Below, piece by piece: positions 25,036 to 33,149 of a stretch of DNA of 64,000 bases. This DNA is from a virus. Under the pieces are notes generated by a model. It searched no databases, was not told where the DNA came from, and saw only the letters and a program-made list of their open reading frames with translations. Position numbers and translations under genes: made by a program. The number at the start of each line of letters is the position of its first letter. Within the stretch, counting starts at the first letter, position 1. The DNA lies in the IMG/VR virus record IMGVR_UViG_3300002835_000063, positions 1-64,000 of that record. The stretch is one strand, 5' to 3'.

Positions 25036-25723
25036 CTTGCAAGTCTTTAATTCTTACTTGGGAAATAAGCAGCTTATCTTCAGAAACATCATTATAGACA
25101 AACTTCCTACCCAACTGCAAAGCAACCACCCCGACAGTCCCACATCCAGCAAAAATGTCTGCAACAACATCTCCCGGTTCGGAGTAGTTTTTTATCATTT
25201 CTCGATATACACCTTCCGGCGCAGCCCCGACTGTTGAATAGTTTGTGTGATAATCCTTAAGTTCTTCGGTAGCCTCTGACCACGAGTTAGTAAGAACAAA
25301 TGGTCCCTGCGGGCGATCCCCCGCGCTCCAAGGTTTTTTGGTAAAGTGTGCAAATAAAACAGTAGAGTTGCCGCCCATATCAAATTTAGATGAGTAGTCC
25401 CATAGTCTTATGCTTTGGAGTTGTAGTTTAGTTTTATCAAATATTTTTGGCAAAATCCCAAGGCCCAGCCTGGTATTCTCAAGAGCAATAAACATATGGC
25501 CGTCTTCTTTTAAAGCAGCTTCCATGTGAAGAAAAGAAAGCAGCAGTCTTTCTAGATATTGATCTAGGCTTTCGGCATTCTGCATTTGCTTGGTTGGATC
25601 ACCACCATTTAGCTCTAATTCAGTCATATAGTAGGGCGGATGGCCAATAAATAAATCTACAGAAGACTCCTCAAGAAATTTTTCTGAAGCATCTTTACAA
25701 TAAAAAGTTACACTGTTTTTCAT
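25025..25723 (-). CDS. DNA N6/N4-methyltransferase-like protein, paralogue 2
   Basis: 232 aa. Beta-class order, with the catalytic motif first (LFIGHPPYYM, about 24-33) and the SAM motif late (VADIFAGCGTVGVVALQLG, then KFVYNDVSEDKL). The canonical first residue (D/N/S) of the (D/N/S)PPY motif is His here. It is a diverged copy of the gene at 2101, which keeps Asn but changes the third position. No restriction gene accompanies it. Confidence 0.8.
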   Translation of the reverse strand: MKNSVTFYCKDASEKFLEESSVDLFIGHPPYYMTELELNGGDPTKQMQNAESLDQYLERLLLSFLHMEAALKEDGHMFIALENTRLGLGILPKIFDKTKLQLQSIRLWDYSSKFDMGGNSTVLFAHFTKKPWSAGDRPQGPFVLTNSWSEATEELKDYHTNYSTVGAAPEGVYREMIKNYSEPGDVVADIFAGCGTVGVVALQLGRKFVYNDVSEDKLLISQVRIKDLQDGK

Positions 25724-25737
25724 ATATTCACGCTATC

Positions 25738-26487
25738 TTATTTGCCAGTAAAATTTTTCCAAGGATAGTTACCGCCCGGATACATATCCATGTAGTAAAT
25801 ATTGCCAATTAAGAAAAATTCTTTTTTCACGGATTTAGGTCCCCCACCTAGTCTGTAGCCTAAGGTGTACAGCCCAGTTGTTTCGTATTTGCCAGAAAAT
25901 GCTGTTTTTAATGACATTGAATACACGGCGTCAGCATTGTAGGGGTGCAGCCACTTTCTTCCGGTTCTTCTTATAAAAGCCGTTCTAAAGAAAAAGCAGC
26001 TCGTGTCAATTAAAAATCCGGTCCCCCCTGAGTTCCAAATAGGCCAAAGACCTAGCGACTCACAATTATCATCTGTTACGTAGGTCCTATCTTTTTCGTA
26101 GATAGATCTCAATGAAAAAGCTAGTTCTAGATTTTCATTATTGTCAAGTTTGGCAGCCAGACTTGAAATATGATTTACTTCATACCAGTTGTCTTGATCT
26201 AAAAAAGCAATGTATTCGCTATTTACAAGCGCAGGTACAGCCGAGTAAACCCTATGTCCATTCCAACCATTGGCTCCAGTGTTGTATGGGAGCACCATAA
26301 CAGTTGGATTCGTTCCAGACCTTTCAACCATTTCAATAACCTTAGGCAAAAACTCCTGACCATCGACAACTACTAAGTGATCGATTGGCCCATCGTAGTC
26401 TTGGTTTTCTACACTAATAAGGGCGTCTACTAATTCTGGTGCGCCGGTTGTAGGAGTTATCACGGTAACGCTTCTACCTAAGCTCAT
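25738..26487 (-). CDS. GT2-like glycosyltransferase
   Basis: 249 aa. GT-A fold: VTVITPTTGAPELVDALISV at 8-27, DHLVVVDGQ, then YIAFLDQDNWYEVNHI around 92-107 with the D-x-D-like metal site. It transfers a sugar from a nucleotide donor; acceptor unknown. Third of three successive glycosyltransferases (27938 to 25738). Confidence 0.82.
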   Translation of the reverse strand: MSLGRSVTVITPTTGAPELVDALISVENQDYDGPIDHLVVVDGQEFLPKVIEMVERSGTNPTVMVLPYNTGANGWNGHRVYSAVPALVNSEYIAFLDQDNWYEVNHISSLAAKLDNNENLELAFSLRSIYEKDRTYVTDDNCESLGLWPIWNSGGTGFLIDTSCFFFRTAFIRRTGRKWLHPYNADAVYSMSLKTAFSGKYETTGLYTLGYRLGGGPKSVKKEFFLIGNIYYMDMYPGGNYPWKNFTGK

Positions 26488-27142
26488 AGATAATCTCCTT
26501 GTGGTGCTTCACTTTAATTCTGGTGTCCAAGTAAATAGTAAACCCATTACGCCTTGCATTCATGCAGAACGAATAGTCCTCACCAATGTTCAAATCAAAA
26601 TCCAAGTGCGCCCACCTAATTCTCTCCATCAAGAACCACGGCCTGTCACACCTCTCAAACACACCACTCTTCATTGCCACAAAGCCGAATCCGACGCCGA
26701 ATACTTCAACAATAGGGGCGTCTATCAAAATGAAGTCTTGCTCTCGCACAACGGTTGGCTGACCAATCCCGTCAAACATTGCAACTGCCACGCGTCCATC
26801 TGGTGCAGTTTGGTACATGCCACCGACAATGTCTAGCTCGTGCTCCCACAGTGCTTTGAACTGCTCGATGCCCCAGCTGATGTCAGAATCAATCCAGATG
26901 ACTTTGTCATAGGTAAACTGCCCGCTGCCAAGCTCTCGCGTTTCCCAGTTTGGATTGTAGGCGTCCAGCGCAGTCAACTCTCTGGTTGTAGATATCAACG
27001 ACCCAGACTTGTTTAGCCACTTGTAAGTCAGTCCCTGCTCGCCTAGCCAGCGCAAAGTTTCGACAAGGCTAGTTACATACCCCTGGTGCAGCTCTTTACC
27101 AGGCGTAGCGATCACTACGTTGTAGTGCGGCTTATCGCTCAT
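26474..27142 (-). CDS. GT-A type glycosyltransferase-like protein
   Basis: 222 aa from the ATG at 27142, which overlaps the upstream stop; an extended frame to 27223 runs into the upstream gene. Features: NVVIATPGKELHQGYVTSL, TYDKVIWIDSDISW with a DSD metal motif at about residues 85-87, and an acidic region EDYSFCMNARRNGF near the end. Coupled to both neighbouring glycosyltransferase genes. Confidence 0.75.
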   Translation of the reverse strand: MSDKPHYNVVIATPGKELHQGYVTSLVETLRWLGEQGLTYKWLNKSGSLISTTRELTALDAYNPNWETRELGSGQFTYDKVIWIDSDISWGIEQFKALWEHELDIVGGMYQTAPDGRVAVAMFDGIGQPTVVREQDFILIDAPIVEVFGVGFGFVAMKSGVFERCDRPWFLMERIRWAHLDFDLNIGEDYSFCMNARRNGFTIYLDTRIKVKHHKEIIYELR

Positions 27143-27938
27143 GATACATTCTCCACAACTGCTTCCATTTGCTGTCCTGAGTTCCTGACAGCCATGGTTT
27201 GCTCTTACCAGCAAAGTGTACAACCACAGGGTCTAATACCGGAAGAGATTTATAAATATTAGCTAAATAGTTAAAATTAATGCTCAGCGCTGACCAGTTA
27301 TTTTTAAAGACAACATTAAAGACATCCTGGTCTGCGTACCCAAGCCAATCATCAAAGTTCATAGAAACATCCATCAAAACGTCTTCTATGTTGTTTTCCC
27401 TGAAATAGTCCAGGTTAATCACCATGACCCCGCTATTGAAGATTGACGTATCCCTAAATGTCTCGTTTTCTGGAAAGCTTAGTTGGATCTCAGGGAACGC
27501 AGCAATAGGGGCGTCTCCTAACTTGTAATCAAGCAGCGGCTGGATATCTCTGGCAATTATGCAGTCAACGTCTATGTAAACGGCTTTTCGATAATCCACG
27601 CACACGCTGCCGACAAAGTATCGATATAGAGATGTTCCGGTGTATTGCTTATTTTTATACATCTTGCCCACAAAGCCGCTTTCCTCGTGCGGGCGAACAT
27701 TCTCGGGATAGGTAAACTCAACGTCTAGATTGGGGAAAACAAAGTCAGCAGCCCTGTAGTGAATGTCTTCTGGAGACAAGACAAAGACCTTTAGCTTGTT
27801 AGCTCCGCTATAGTTGGCGCTCACGCTCTTTAATAGCGTCTTGGCGTAGTCAACAAAATAGACATCCGTTGAGATAACCAAGCAAGTGTCTTTAGTTGGG
27901 ACGCAAGTTACGCAGTCTTTTTGTTTAATCCTCGGCAT
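27132..27938 (-). CDS. GT8-like glycosyltransferase
   Basis: 268 aa. Family 8 hallmarks: AVYIDVDCIIARDIQPL with D123xD125, IFNSGVMVINLDYFREN, YADQDVFNVVF and the final VVHFAGKSKPW. LgtC/glycogenin-type enzymes use UDP-glucose or UDP-galactose with retention. It overlaps the small protein upstream and the GT-A gene downstream, forming one operon. Confidence 0.88.
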   Translation of the reverse strand: MPRIKQKDCVTCVPTKDTCLVISTDVYFVDYAKTLLKSVSANYSGANKLKVFVLSPEDIHYRAADFVFPNLDVEFTYPENVRPHEESGFVGKMYKNKQYTGTSLYRYFVGSVCVDYRKAVYIDVDCIIARDIQPLLDYKLGDAPIAAFPEIQLSFPENETFRDTSIFNSGVMVINLDYFRENNIEDVLMDVSMNFDDWLGYADQDVFNVVFKNNWSALSINFNYLANIYKSLPVLDPVVVHFAGKSKPWLSGTQDSKWKQLWRMYHER

Positions 27939-28272
27939 CTTCTAGCTCAGCCTTTTTAGCCTTCATCTTTGCTTTGTGCTCTGCAGCAAGGTTCCCAACA
28001 GTTTGATTTTTGTAGTGCACCCGCTTAATTCGATCAAGCTTAAAGCTTCGCCACTGTTCGGCTCCCTTGGGGCCGCCCCAGACATCAATCCATTCTGCAC
28101 CGTTAGTGTTTTTAACAAATCTAATAAATCGGTAGCGCCCACGCTCCCCGATGATTTTTAATTCGGTTCCAGGAGTAATGTTGCGGCCATGGACCTGGAT
28201 TTCAGTTTTATATTCCCACTCAGCGTTTGGCCGAGGTATTAGAGGCTCTGACGCCTTGTTTTTTCTCCCCAC
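27925..28272 (-). CDS. Conserved small actinophage protein, 115 aa
   Basis: Beta-rich core with GRNITPGTELKIIGERG, then EWIDVWGGPKGAEQWRSF, a layout common in small actinophage proteins of unknown function. The tail is a Lys/Ala helix. Overlaps the metallopeptidase-like gene by 53 nt. Confidence 0.6.
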   Translation of the reverse strand: MGRKNKASEPLIPRPNAEWEYKTEIQVHGRNITPGTELKIIGERGRYRFIRFVKNTNGAEWIDVWGGPKGAEQWRSFKLDRIKRVHYKNQTVGNLAAEHKAKMKAKKAELEDAED

Positions 28273-28624
28273 TAGGTTCCTCTTCTAGTCGCAACCACTC
28301 GACAACCTCAGGATTGTCTTTAATAAACGATAGCATAGGTGCTTCCCAAATACCAATAAAGTGGTGTTCCCACACATCATAAGGATCTTTACCGTCGGGC
28401 GTCTTTTGGCCGCTGCCATAAACCATCCCAATGGCGTGAATGATTTCGTGGAGCAGCGTCTGTTGTTTTTTAGTGAATGCAATATTGGCGTCCAGTACTA
28501 TCAAGTTGCCCTGGTCTAGCGTGTAGCCATAAGAGTTGTCATTGAGGGTTCCGTCTTTTTTGACGTTGCGTTCCTCAATGTGAAAAACCTGGGCGCCTAT
28601 GCGGACTTTTTTGGGGACAGACAT
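28220..28624 (-). CDS. HExxH metallopeptidase-like protein
   Basis: 134 aa. H59-E60-x-x-H63 in QTLLHEIIHAIGMVYG is a zinc-protease motif; the preceding strand (LIVLDANIAFTKKQQ) matches the ImmA/IrrE or SprT-like layout of small phage metallopeptidases. Target unknown; ImmA-like proteins cleave repressors. A TAACAT hexamer 6 nt before the ATG suggests a leaderless start heading the glycosyltransferase operon. Confidence 0.65.
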   Translation of the reverse strand: MSVPKKVRIGAQVFHIEERNVKKDGTLNDNSYGYTLDQGNLIVLDANIAFTKKQQTLLHEIIHAIGMVYGSGQKTPDGKDPYDVWEHHFIGIWEAPMLSFIKDNPEVVEWLRLEEEPSGEKKQGVRASNTSAKR

Positions 28625-28642
28625 GGCTCTATGTTATCTGAT

Positions 28643-29551
28643 TTAGCCGGATAGTAGTAGTACGGCATTTAGGGCAAATGCCACAGCCCTATTTTGGTCG
28701 TCTAAGTGCAGGGCAGGGGTTCCGGCAATCATAAGCCCGGCCAGTCTTTTGGCGTCATATTTAGTCAAACCAAAGGTTTCTAGCATTTGATTAAAAGCAC
28801 TCTGGGAGCGAGTTGACCAGTCATGCCCGATCACACGAAGCCCGTACCCACTATCAGACCTAGTCAGCTCATAGTAGCCCTCAATAATTTTGTCATACCA
28901 GCTGTAGGAGCTCTGACAAAGTTTGGCAATATCGTATGCCCTCGGGCCGTAAATTGATGGCCCATCAAATCCACCCCGAGGGTCAATAAGTTTTATGGTT
29001 TGCAAATCTTTACTAATCATAATGTTCGAGAAGCAGAAATCACCATGAAGCACGGCTATTTCCGGGGGCGTCTTAAATAATACGCCAGAGTTTTCAATTA
29101 ATAAGCTACCCAAACTTCTGTGCTTTTTGCCATTTAATATGCATCCCTCAAAGAATATGTTCTTAAGTTCTTTATTTTCTATTTCGTATATTCGATCAAG
29201 TGCTTTTTTAATAAATAACCTATAAAGAGTGGCATAGTCAGTCTTCTGCCCAGTTTCATTAAACTTACAATAAACTTCATTTATTGAAAAAAAGATCTGC
29301 GCCCAATCCTTAGCTGAAAGTTCTTTACTGTTTACTAGTTCAGTTAAAGGTAGGAGGTCTAGATATTCCATTTCATACCAAGAAAAGTTTTCTGAATATC
29401 TGTAAAGCCTAGGCATGAGCTTTTTAATTTGATCAGGAGAGTTAACGTAGAATAGAATCTCGCCTTCAAGCTTGTCTATTTTAGTGGAAGACTTTCTTAC
29501 AACTTCACGCTCTAAGTCAATATCAATAGTGTTAAAGTTCCTAGGCTTCAT
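28643..29551 (-). CDS. Aminoglycoside-phosphotransferase-like kinase
   Basis: 302 aa from the ATG at 29551 (GAGG upstream). The APH/choline-kinase catalytic loop is clear: VLHGDFCFSNIMIS with D171 and N176, then IKLIDPRGGF with D190 for magnesium. Such kinases phosphorylate small hydroxylated molecules or sugars, often in capsule pathways. With the two nucleotidyltransferases at 36275 and 37005 it could build an activated sugar or polyol. Overlaps the recombinase gene by 11 nt. Confidence 0.72.
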   Translation of the reverse strand: MKPRNFNTIDIDLEREVVRKSSTKIDKLEGEILFYVNSPDQIKKLMPRLYRYSENFSWYEMEYLDLLPLTELVNSKELSAKDWAQIFFSINEVYCKFNETGQKTDYATLYRLFIKKALDRIYEIENKELKNIFFEGCILNGKKHRSLGSLLIENSGVLFKTPPEIAVLHGDFCFSNIMISKDLQTIKLIDPRGGFDGPSIYGPRAYDIAKLCQSSYSWYDKIIEGYYELTRSDSGYGLRVIGHDWSTRSQSAFNQMLETFGLTKYDAKRLAGLMIAGTPALHLDDQNRAVAFALNAVLLLSG

Positions 29552-30224
29552 TTGTAGGTGCCTCGACAATAGTGGCGTCTACTATGTTTTTAACACTCGA
29601 AGCGTACCAGCTGCCCCCACGGGCGGAAGGAATTCCCTGTTGGTTTAAACTATCTGCAATTGATTGATATGAGTGACCAAGACTTCTTTTAATTTTTATT
29701 TGTTCCGCCACTGCCGGCGAAATTATTTGCTTAGGGCCAATGTCCTTACCCCAAACCACCCCTTGCTCCCGTCGGTCCTTGTGAATGTCCTTGGCTCGCT
29801 CGGCAATTATGCCTCGCTCCATCTCAGCCAGTGCCGACATAATCGTGACTACAAACCGACCCTGATATGTAGATGTATCAAGATTCAGGTCCAGCATGAT
29901 CAGACGCCAACCATTACGACCAGCTCGATCCACAATGTCCAGGAAGTCCTTGGTTGACCTAGCCAACCTATCAATCCTGGTTACAATCAGCGCTCCCGCT
30001 TTTTCTTCGTCTAACTGATGGAGGGCGTCTATTAACTTTGGTCGGCCCGAAACATTCTTGCCGGAGCGGCCCTCTTCCAGCATTACTTCCCACTCAGTAA
30101 AGCCATACATTTGCGCAGCTTGGATTAGTTGGCGTTCCTGCGCTCCTAGTGACACACCGTCATCAACCTGCATCTGCGTTGACACACGAGCGTATAAAAG
30201 TGCTTTACCAGTAGGGGCGTCCAT
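29541..30224 (-). CDS. Serine recombinase (resolvase/invertase family)
   Basis: 227 aa. The N-terminal catalytic domain has R13 and nucleophile S15 (YARVSTQMQ), LIVTRIDRLARSTKDF and a long helix E with LAEMERGIIAERAKD. A short C-terminal helix-turn-helix follows (SYQSIADSLNQQGIPSARGGSW). Size and layout fit a resolvase or DNA invertase rather than a large serine integrase. Possible roles are multimer resolution or fibre-gene inversion. Three near-copies of the dispersed GGCGTCTA motif lie in this gene: at the start, in the middle and at the end. Confidence 0.88.
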   Translation of the reverse strand: MDAPTGKALLYARVSTQMQVDDGVSLGAQERQLIQAAQMYGFTEWEVMLEEGRSGKNVSGRPKLIDALHQLDEEKAGALIVTRIDRLARSTKDFLDIVDRAGRNGWRLIMLDLNLDTSTYQGRFVVTIMSALAEMERGIIAERAKDIHKDRREQGVVWGKDIGPKQIISPAVAEQIKIKRSLGHSYQSIADSLNQQGIPSARGGSWYASSVKNIVDATIVEAPTNEA

Positions 30225-30808
30225 TAAAATCTATCCGAATCATCTTCCATAGGCGGCATGTAGAACTCATCAAATCTAGTTTTTAAGTGTATTTCTGAAT
30301 ACCAAAGTACAAGCTCTAATTTATTTCCAGAAATTACTTCAGATACTCCCACCTCATTAGATTCATCTACTCCATACATAAGCAAGTCGCCTGCCCCCAA
30401 TTTAATGGTGTCTCCGGTGTTAGTAAAAGTAGTAGTTCCACCTTCATAATCGTCATTTAGTCCAAGTATTGCAATTTTTCTGTCAATCTTATGGACCTGG
30501 GCATCCCTACTGGTGTCGCGTTCTACGGTTGGCATAATTTTAGAGCCGGTGACTAATTCTCTAAAAAAGAATTTAACCGACTCCAAAACTCCCCCCGATC
30601 TATTTTTATCAAAATAATTAAGGGAAACTCTAAAGATTTTTTCAATATAGCCCCCATCAGACCAACTGTCTGGCCTATTCCCCAGTGGGTAGGAGCCAAT
30701 TCCATCCACAAAAGACGCTAAAATTAAAGCCTTTTTAGCATATAGCTCTAAAGATTTAGCCTCTTCTTTAGACAAGAATTCTCGTACCAAAATGTATTTT
30801 TGGGTCAT
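30224..30808 (-). CDS. Degenerate 2OG-oxygenase-like protein without iron ligands
   Basis: 194 aa. The fold is recognisable (LGLNDDYEGGTTTF, IKLGAGDLLMYG, SEVISGNKLELVLWY), but the expected HxD reads as part of ERDTSRD and the distal His position reads NEVGVSEV, where active paralogues have an H (IHGVTEI). The 2OG-binding Lys is kept. It probably cannot hold iron and may be a regulatory or binding protein. Its stop overlaps the recombinase start (TAATG). Confidence 0.72.
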   Translation of the reverse strand: MTQKYILVREFLSKEEAKSLELYAKKALILASFVDGIGSYPLGNRPDSWSDGGYIEKIFRVSLNYFDKNRSGGVLESVKFFFRELVTGSKIMPTVERDTSRDAQVHKIDRKIAILGLNDDYEGGTTTFTNTGDTIKLGAGDLLMYGVDESNEVGVSEVISGNKLELVLWYSEIHLKTRFDEFYMPPMEDDSDRF

Positions 30809-30850
30809 CCCATTAGTTTAATTGATAAATCTAATTCACTAATCGGCTGA

Positions 30851-30856
30851 TAGAAT
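30851..30856 (+). promoter_or_regulatory. -10-like TAGAAT, leaderless start
   Basis: TAGAAT ends 7 nt before the ATG at 30864 and no Shine-Dalgarno sequence is present. It lies between divergent oxygenase genes. Confidence 0.4.
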
Positions 30857-30863
30857 ATCAAAT

Positions 30864-31448
30864 ATGACCGAAAAAGCCTTGCCCTACCATTTAGTCAAAA
30901 ATGCTTTGACTCCAGAGCAGTGCGAAGCATATGTTAAGTGGATTGACAAATATGCAACTAGCGATAAGTTTCGTCCGGGCTACAGGCTTATTTCTGTAGA
31001 ACATGATCAATGGCACAACGAAGAGATTCCCTTTCTAGACCCCATTAAAAAAGTTTTTACTAAGGCTCAAAACTATTTCCTCGATAACTATGAGATTGAG
31101 CACACTTTTGATATGAAACGCTTTTTTGGAAACATTATGGAAACAGGCACCGAAAATCCAGCACACGACGACGATGGAGACTACTATCCAGACAAACCAG
31201 AAGTTGAAAAGCACTATTCAGGAATTTTGATGCTTAATAGTGATTACGAAGGCGGGGAGCTGTACTTTGAGCACCACAACCTTCAAGTCAAGCTAGAAGC
31301 AGGGGACGTCATTATGTTTAGGGGAAACGCTGAAAACCTACACGGTGTCAGACCAATAACTAGCGGTCGTCGTATAAATTTCATTTTTTTCTTTAGGGAC
31401 TACATTCCAAATAACCGACTCCAGGAGGAGCAAAGTGCCCAACATTAA
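30864..31448 (+). CDS. 2OG-Fe(II) oxygenase
   Basis: 194 aa. Ligands H101xD103 (NPAHDDDGDY), H160 (NLHGVRPI), 2OG-binding R169/R170. LNSDYEGGELYFEHH precedes the second half. Overlaps the next oxygenase gene by 14 nt, forming a two-gene rightward unit. Confidence 0.88.
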   Translation: MTEKALPYHLVKNALTPEQCEAYVKWIDKYATSDKFRPGYRLISVEHDQWHNEEIPFLDPIKKVFTKAQNYFLDNYEIEHTFDMKRFFGNIMETGTENPAHDDDGDYYPDKPEVEKHYSGILMLNSDYEGGELYFEHHNLQVKLEAGDVIMFRGNAENLHGVRPITSGRRINFIFFFRDYIPNNRLQEEQSAQH

Positions 31449-32013
31449 CGAGCAACTTGTAACTGTCATAGAGGGCTTTATAACTAAAGAAGAAGCCGAA
31501 ACACTTAAAGAGGAAATTCTGTCAAGGTGCGGTCCGGACCCTCGCGACAACTACAGAACTTACGGGATCGACAGTTTCGAGATGTTGACGAGAGACAAAG
31601 GATTCCCCTGGGATGCCAACGACACTTTAAGACAGGTAGGGCTTTATGCCTATAACTTCTTCAAAAAGCACTATGACCTAGACGAAAGTTTTATATTAGA
31701 TAGAGCTTTCGGAAACATCATGGATAAAGGCGCATATCTCGACTCGCACATGGACTTTTCTTACAGTGCAGAGCATGCTCACGATCCCAACAAGAAGACT
31801 TTTGTTTGCGGCCTTTTCCTAAATGATGACTATGACGGTGGCAATTTTACCTTCTACGAAGGAGACCTAATCTCTTTTAAACCCCGCCAAGGAACCATCG
31901 TTCTATTTAACGGGCACTCTACTCGCCACGGAGTGCAAGAAATTTTAGAAAACACCCGAGTAAATGTTTTATATATGTTTTATTACACAGACCCAGAATT
32001 AGTTACTGATTAA
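31435..32013 (+). CDS. 2OG-Fe(II) oxygenase
   Basis: 192 aa, GTG start. Ligands H105xD107 (LDSHMDFSYS), H165 (STRHGVQEI), R175 for 2OG. The family motif is LNDDYDGGNFTFYEG. It differs from the others in its compact N-terminus. Convergent with the cupin gene, overlapping it by 11 nt. Confidence 0.86.
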   Translation: MPNINEQLVTVIEGFITKEEAETLKEEILSRCGPDPRDNYRTYGIDSFEMLTRDKGFPWDANDTLRQVGLYAYNFFKKHYDLDESFILDRAFGNIMDKGAYLDSHMDFSYSAEHAHDPNKKTFVCGLFLNDDYDGGNFTFYEGDLISFKPRQGTIVLFNGHSTRHGVQEILENTRVNVLYMFYYTDPELVTD

Positions 32014-32638
32014 ATTTAGCTAAGTCTTCTGAAGTATGACAAGAACATGAAGCAGTGGACAGGTCTACTTTGTATGTGAAAGACATGGCGGTTCTTGGCC
32101 TAGGCGTGTCCACGGAGTGCAGCACACCGTGAGGCACAAATAAAAGATCTCCCTCTTCAACGAATATAACTTCGTTGGGATCAGAGTTTACGGCTAGCCC
32201 ATCCAGATCCACGTCATCAGGCATATTGTGCCAAACCTTCCAGGTCGAGCTGCCTTTAGTCTGCCAATAAAAAGAGTGCCTAGGATCCGAGTGAATATTA
32301 ATTGGAATCTCGTTGGCTATAAAGTTAACAAAAGTGACTGTGTATAGCGGATCTGAATCTGTAAAAGACTTTAGGGTTTTTACTACCTCTTCAGATTCCG
32401 GAAAGTAGTCAGTGCCAGCATCCCTAACCATAAAGTAGTAATTTTCTCTAATGTTTATGCCACGCACCGAGTACTCTTTATCGTCGTACTTTAAGTACGG
32501 ATCGTAGCTTTCATCCCAGTACTTGTCGTGGGCGTGATCTATAAACCGCTCCCAAGCTGGCGTATTTGGAAAAGCATTTTTCCAAAGAAGTACTCTGGTA
32601 TCAAGGATTGCTCGATTTACGGACTCTTTTGTAAACAT
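32003..32638 (-). CDS. JmjC/cupin-like 2OG oxygenase
   Basis: 211 aa. H116xD118 (INIHSDPRHSFYWQTKG) and H174 (VPHGVLHSVDTP), with EEGDLLFVPHG between, match the cupin-8/JmjC-like hydroxylases that modify proteins or tRNA. The K in TKGSSTWKVW could bind 2OG. It belongs to a different branch from the prolyl-hydroxylase-like genes around it. A TAGAAT box 6 nt before the ATG suggests its own leaderless transcript. Confidence 0.72.
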   Translation of the reverse strand: MFTKESVNRAILDTRVLLWKNAFPNTPAWERFIDHAHDKYWDESYDPYLKYDDKEYSVRGINIRENYYFMVRDAGTDYFPESEEVVKTLKSFTDSDPLYTVTFVNFIANEIPINIHSDPRHSFYWQTKGSSTWKVWHNMPDDVDLDGLAVNSDPNEVIFVEEGDLLFVPHGVLHSVDTPRPRTAMSFTYKVDLSTASCSCHTSEDLAKFNQ

Positions 32639-32644
32639 ATTAAA

Positions 32645-32650
32645 ATTCTA
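32645..32650 (-). promoter_or_regulatory. -10-like TAGAAT, leaderless start
   Basis: Minus-strand TAGAAT ends 6 nt before the ATG at 32638; no ribosome-binding site is seen. Confidence 0.35.
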
Positions 32651-32686
32651 ACAGCCCCCAGCTAATACGCTGATATTAGGCCGAAT

Positions 32687-33142
32687 TTACGTCACAGACT
32701 TAAAACAGTCTGCACACACAGTTCCAGTTACATTTATGTTAGCTATTGGAACATTGAACAGGTGAAATTCTTCCGTGTATTTACCACAAGAATCGCAAGA
32801 TTTGTCGTTTTTTGGTATTTCGGTAAGAATAGCGCTCATAAAGCAAGAACGGCACATAGCTCGATCCGGCATGGGCAGGGCCCCAAACCATACGGTCGCA
32901 GAGTCAAAACTTAGGTGTTGACAAAGTTTAGGAGCAAGCTGTTTAGACCCTGGATATCTAAGAGAGTCTAAAATTTTCCACTTAGAAAATATGGGGCTAA
33001 GAAGCAAATTAGAAACGTCAACAGAGCCGGATTCAATGTGCCTAGTTGCCGCTGAGTCCATTATGTGCCTAGATAGATTTGCATTTTCTTCCGTGGCACC
33101 AGCAAATTGATCGCGTAGGTGGATTTCCCTAATGTTGTCCAT
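32687..33142 (-). CDS. Zinc-ribbon-like hypothetical protein, 151 aa
   Basis: The C-terminal half has CRSC, CDSC and CADC pairs (about 96-148), a probable double zinc ribbon. The N-terminal half is helical and unrecognised. Co-transcribed with the gene at 33150. Confidence 0.6.
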   Translation of the reverse strand: MDNIREIHLRDQFAGATEENANLSRHIMDSAATRHIESGSVDVSNLLLSPIFSKWKILDSLRYPGSKQLAPKLCQHLSFDSATVWFGALPMPDRAMCRSCFMSAILTEIPKNDKSCDSCGKYTEEFHLFNVPIANINVTGTVCADCFKSVT

Positions 33143-33149
33143 ATTTTCC

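Larger units (their letters stand above)
17516..30223 (+). repeat. Dispersed 14-bp motif AATARGGGCGTCTA (region of highest density)
   Basis: Copies on the plus strand start at 17516, 18131, 19734, 21059, 21392, 24801, 26416, 26711, 27504, 29568, 30019 and 30210. Outliers lie at 7044, 16319, 41455 and 57484 (plus), and at 1612 and 56846 (minus). The sites at 19734 and 26711 are identical over 14 bases; 29568 and 56846 are identical to each other in opposite orientation. Genes of unrelated families contain them. Confidence 0.7.

Noticed and set aside
29541-30224. Serine recombinase as a phage integrase with att sites
   Set aside because: The protein is resolvase-sized without the large C-terminal domain of serine integrases, and no att-like repeat or tRNA end was found nearby.
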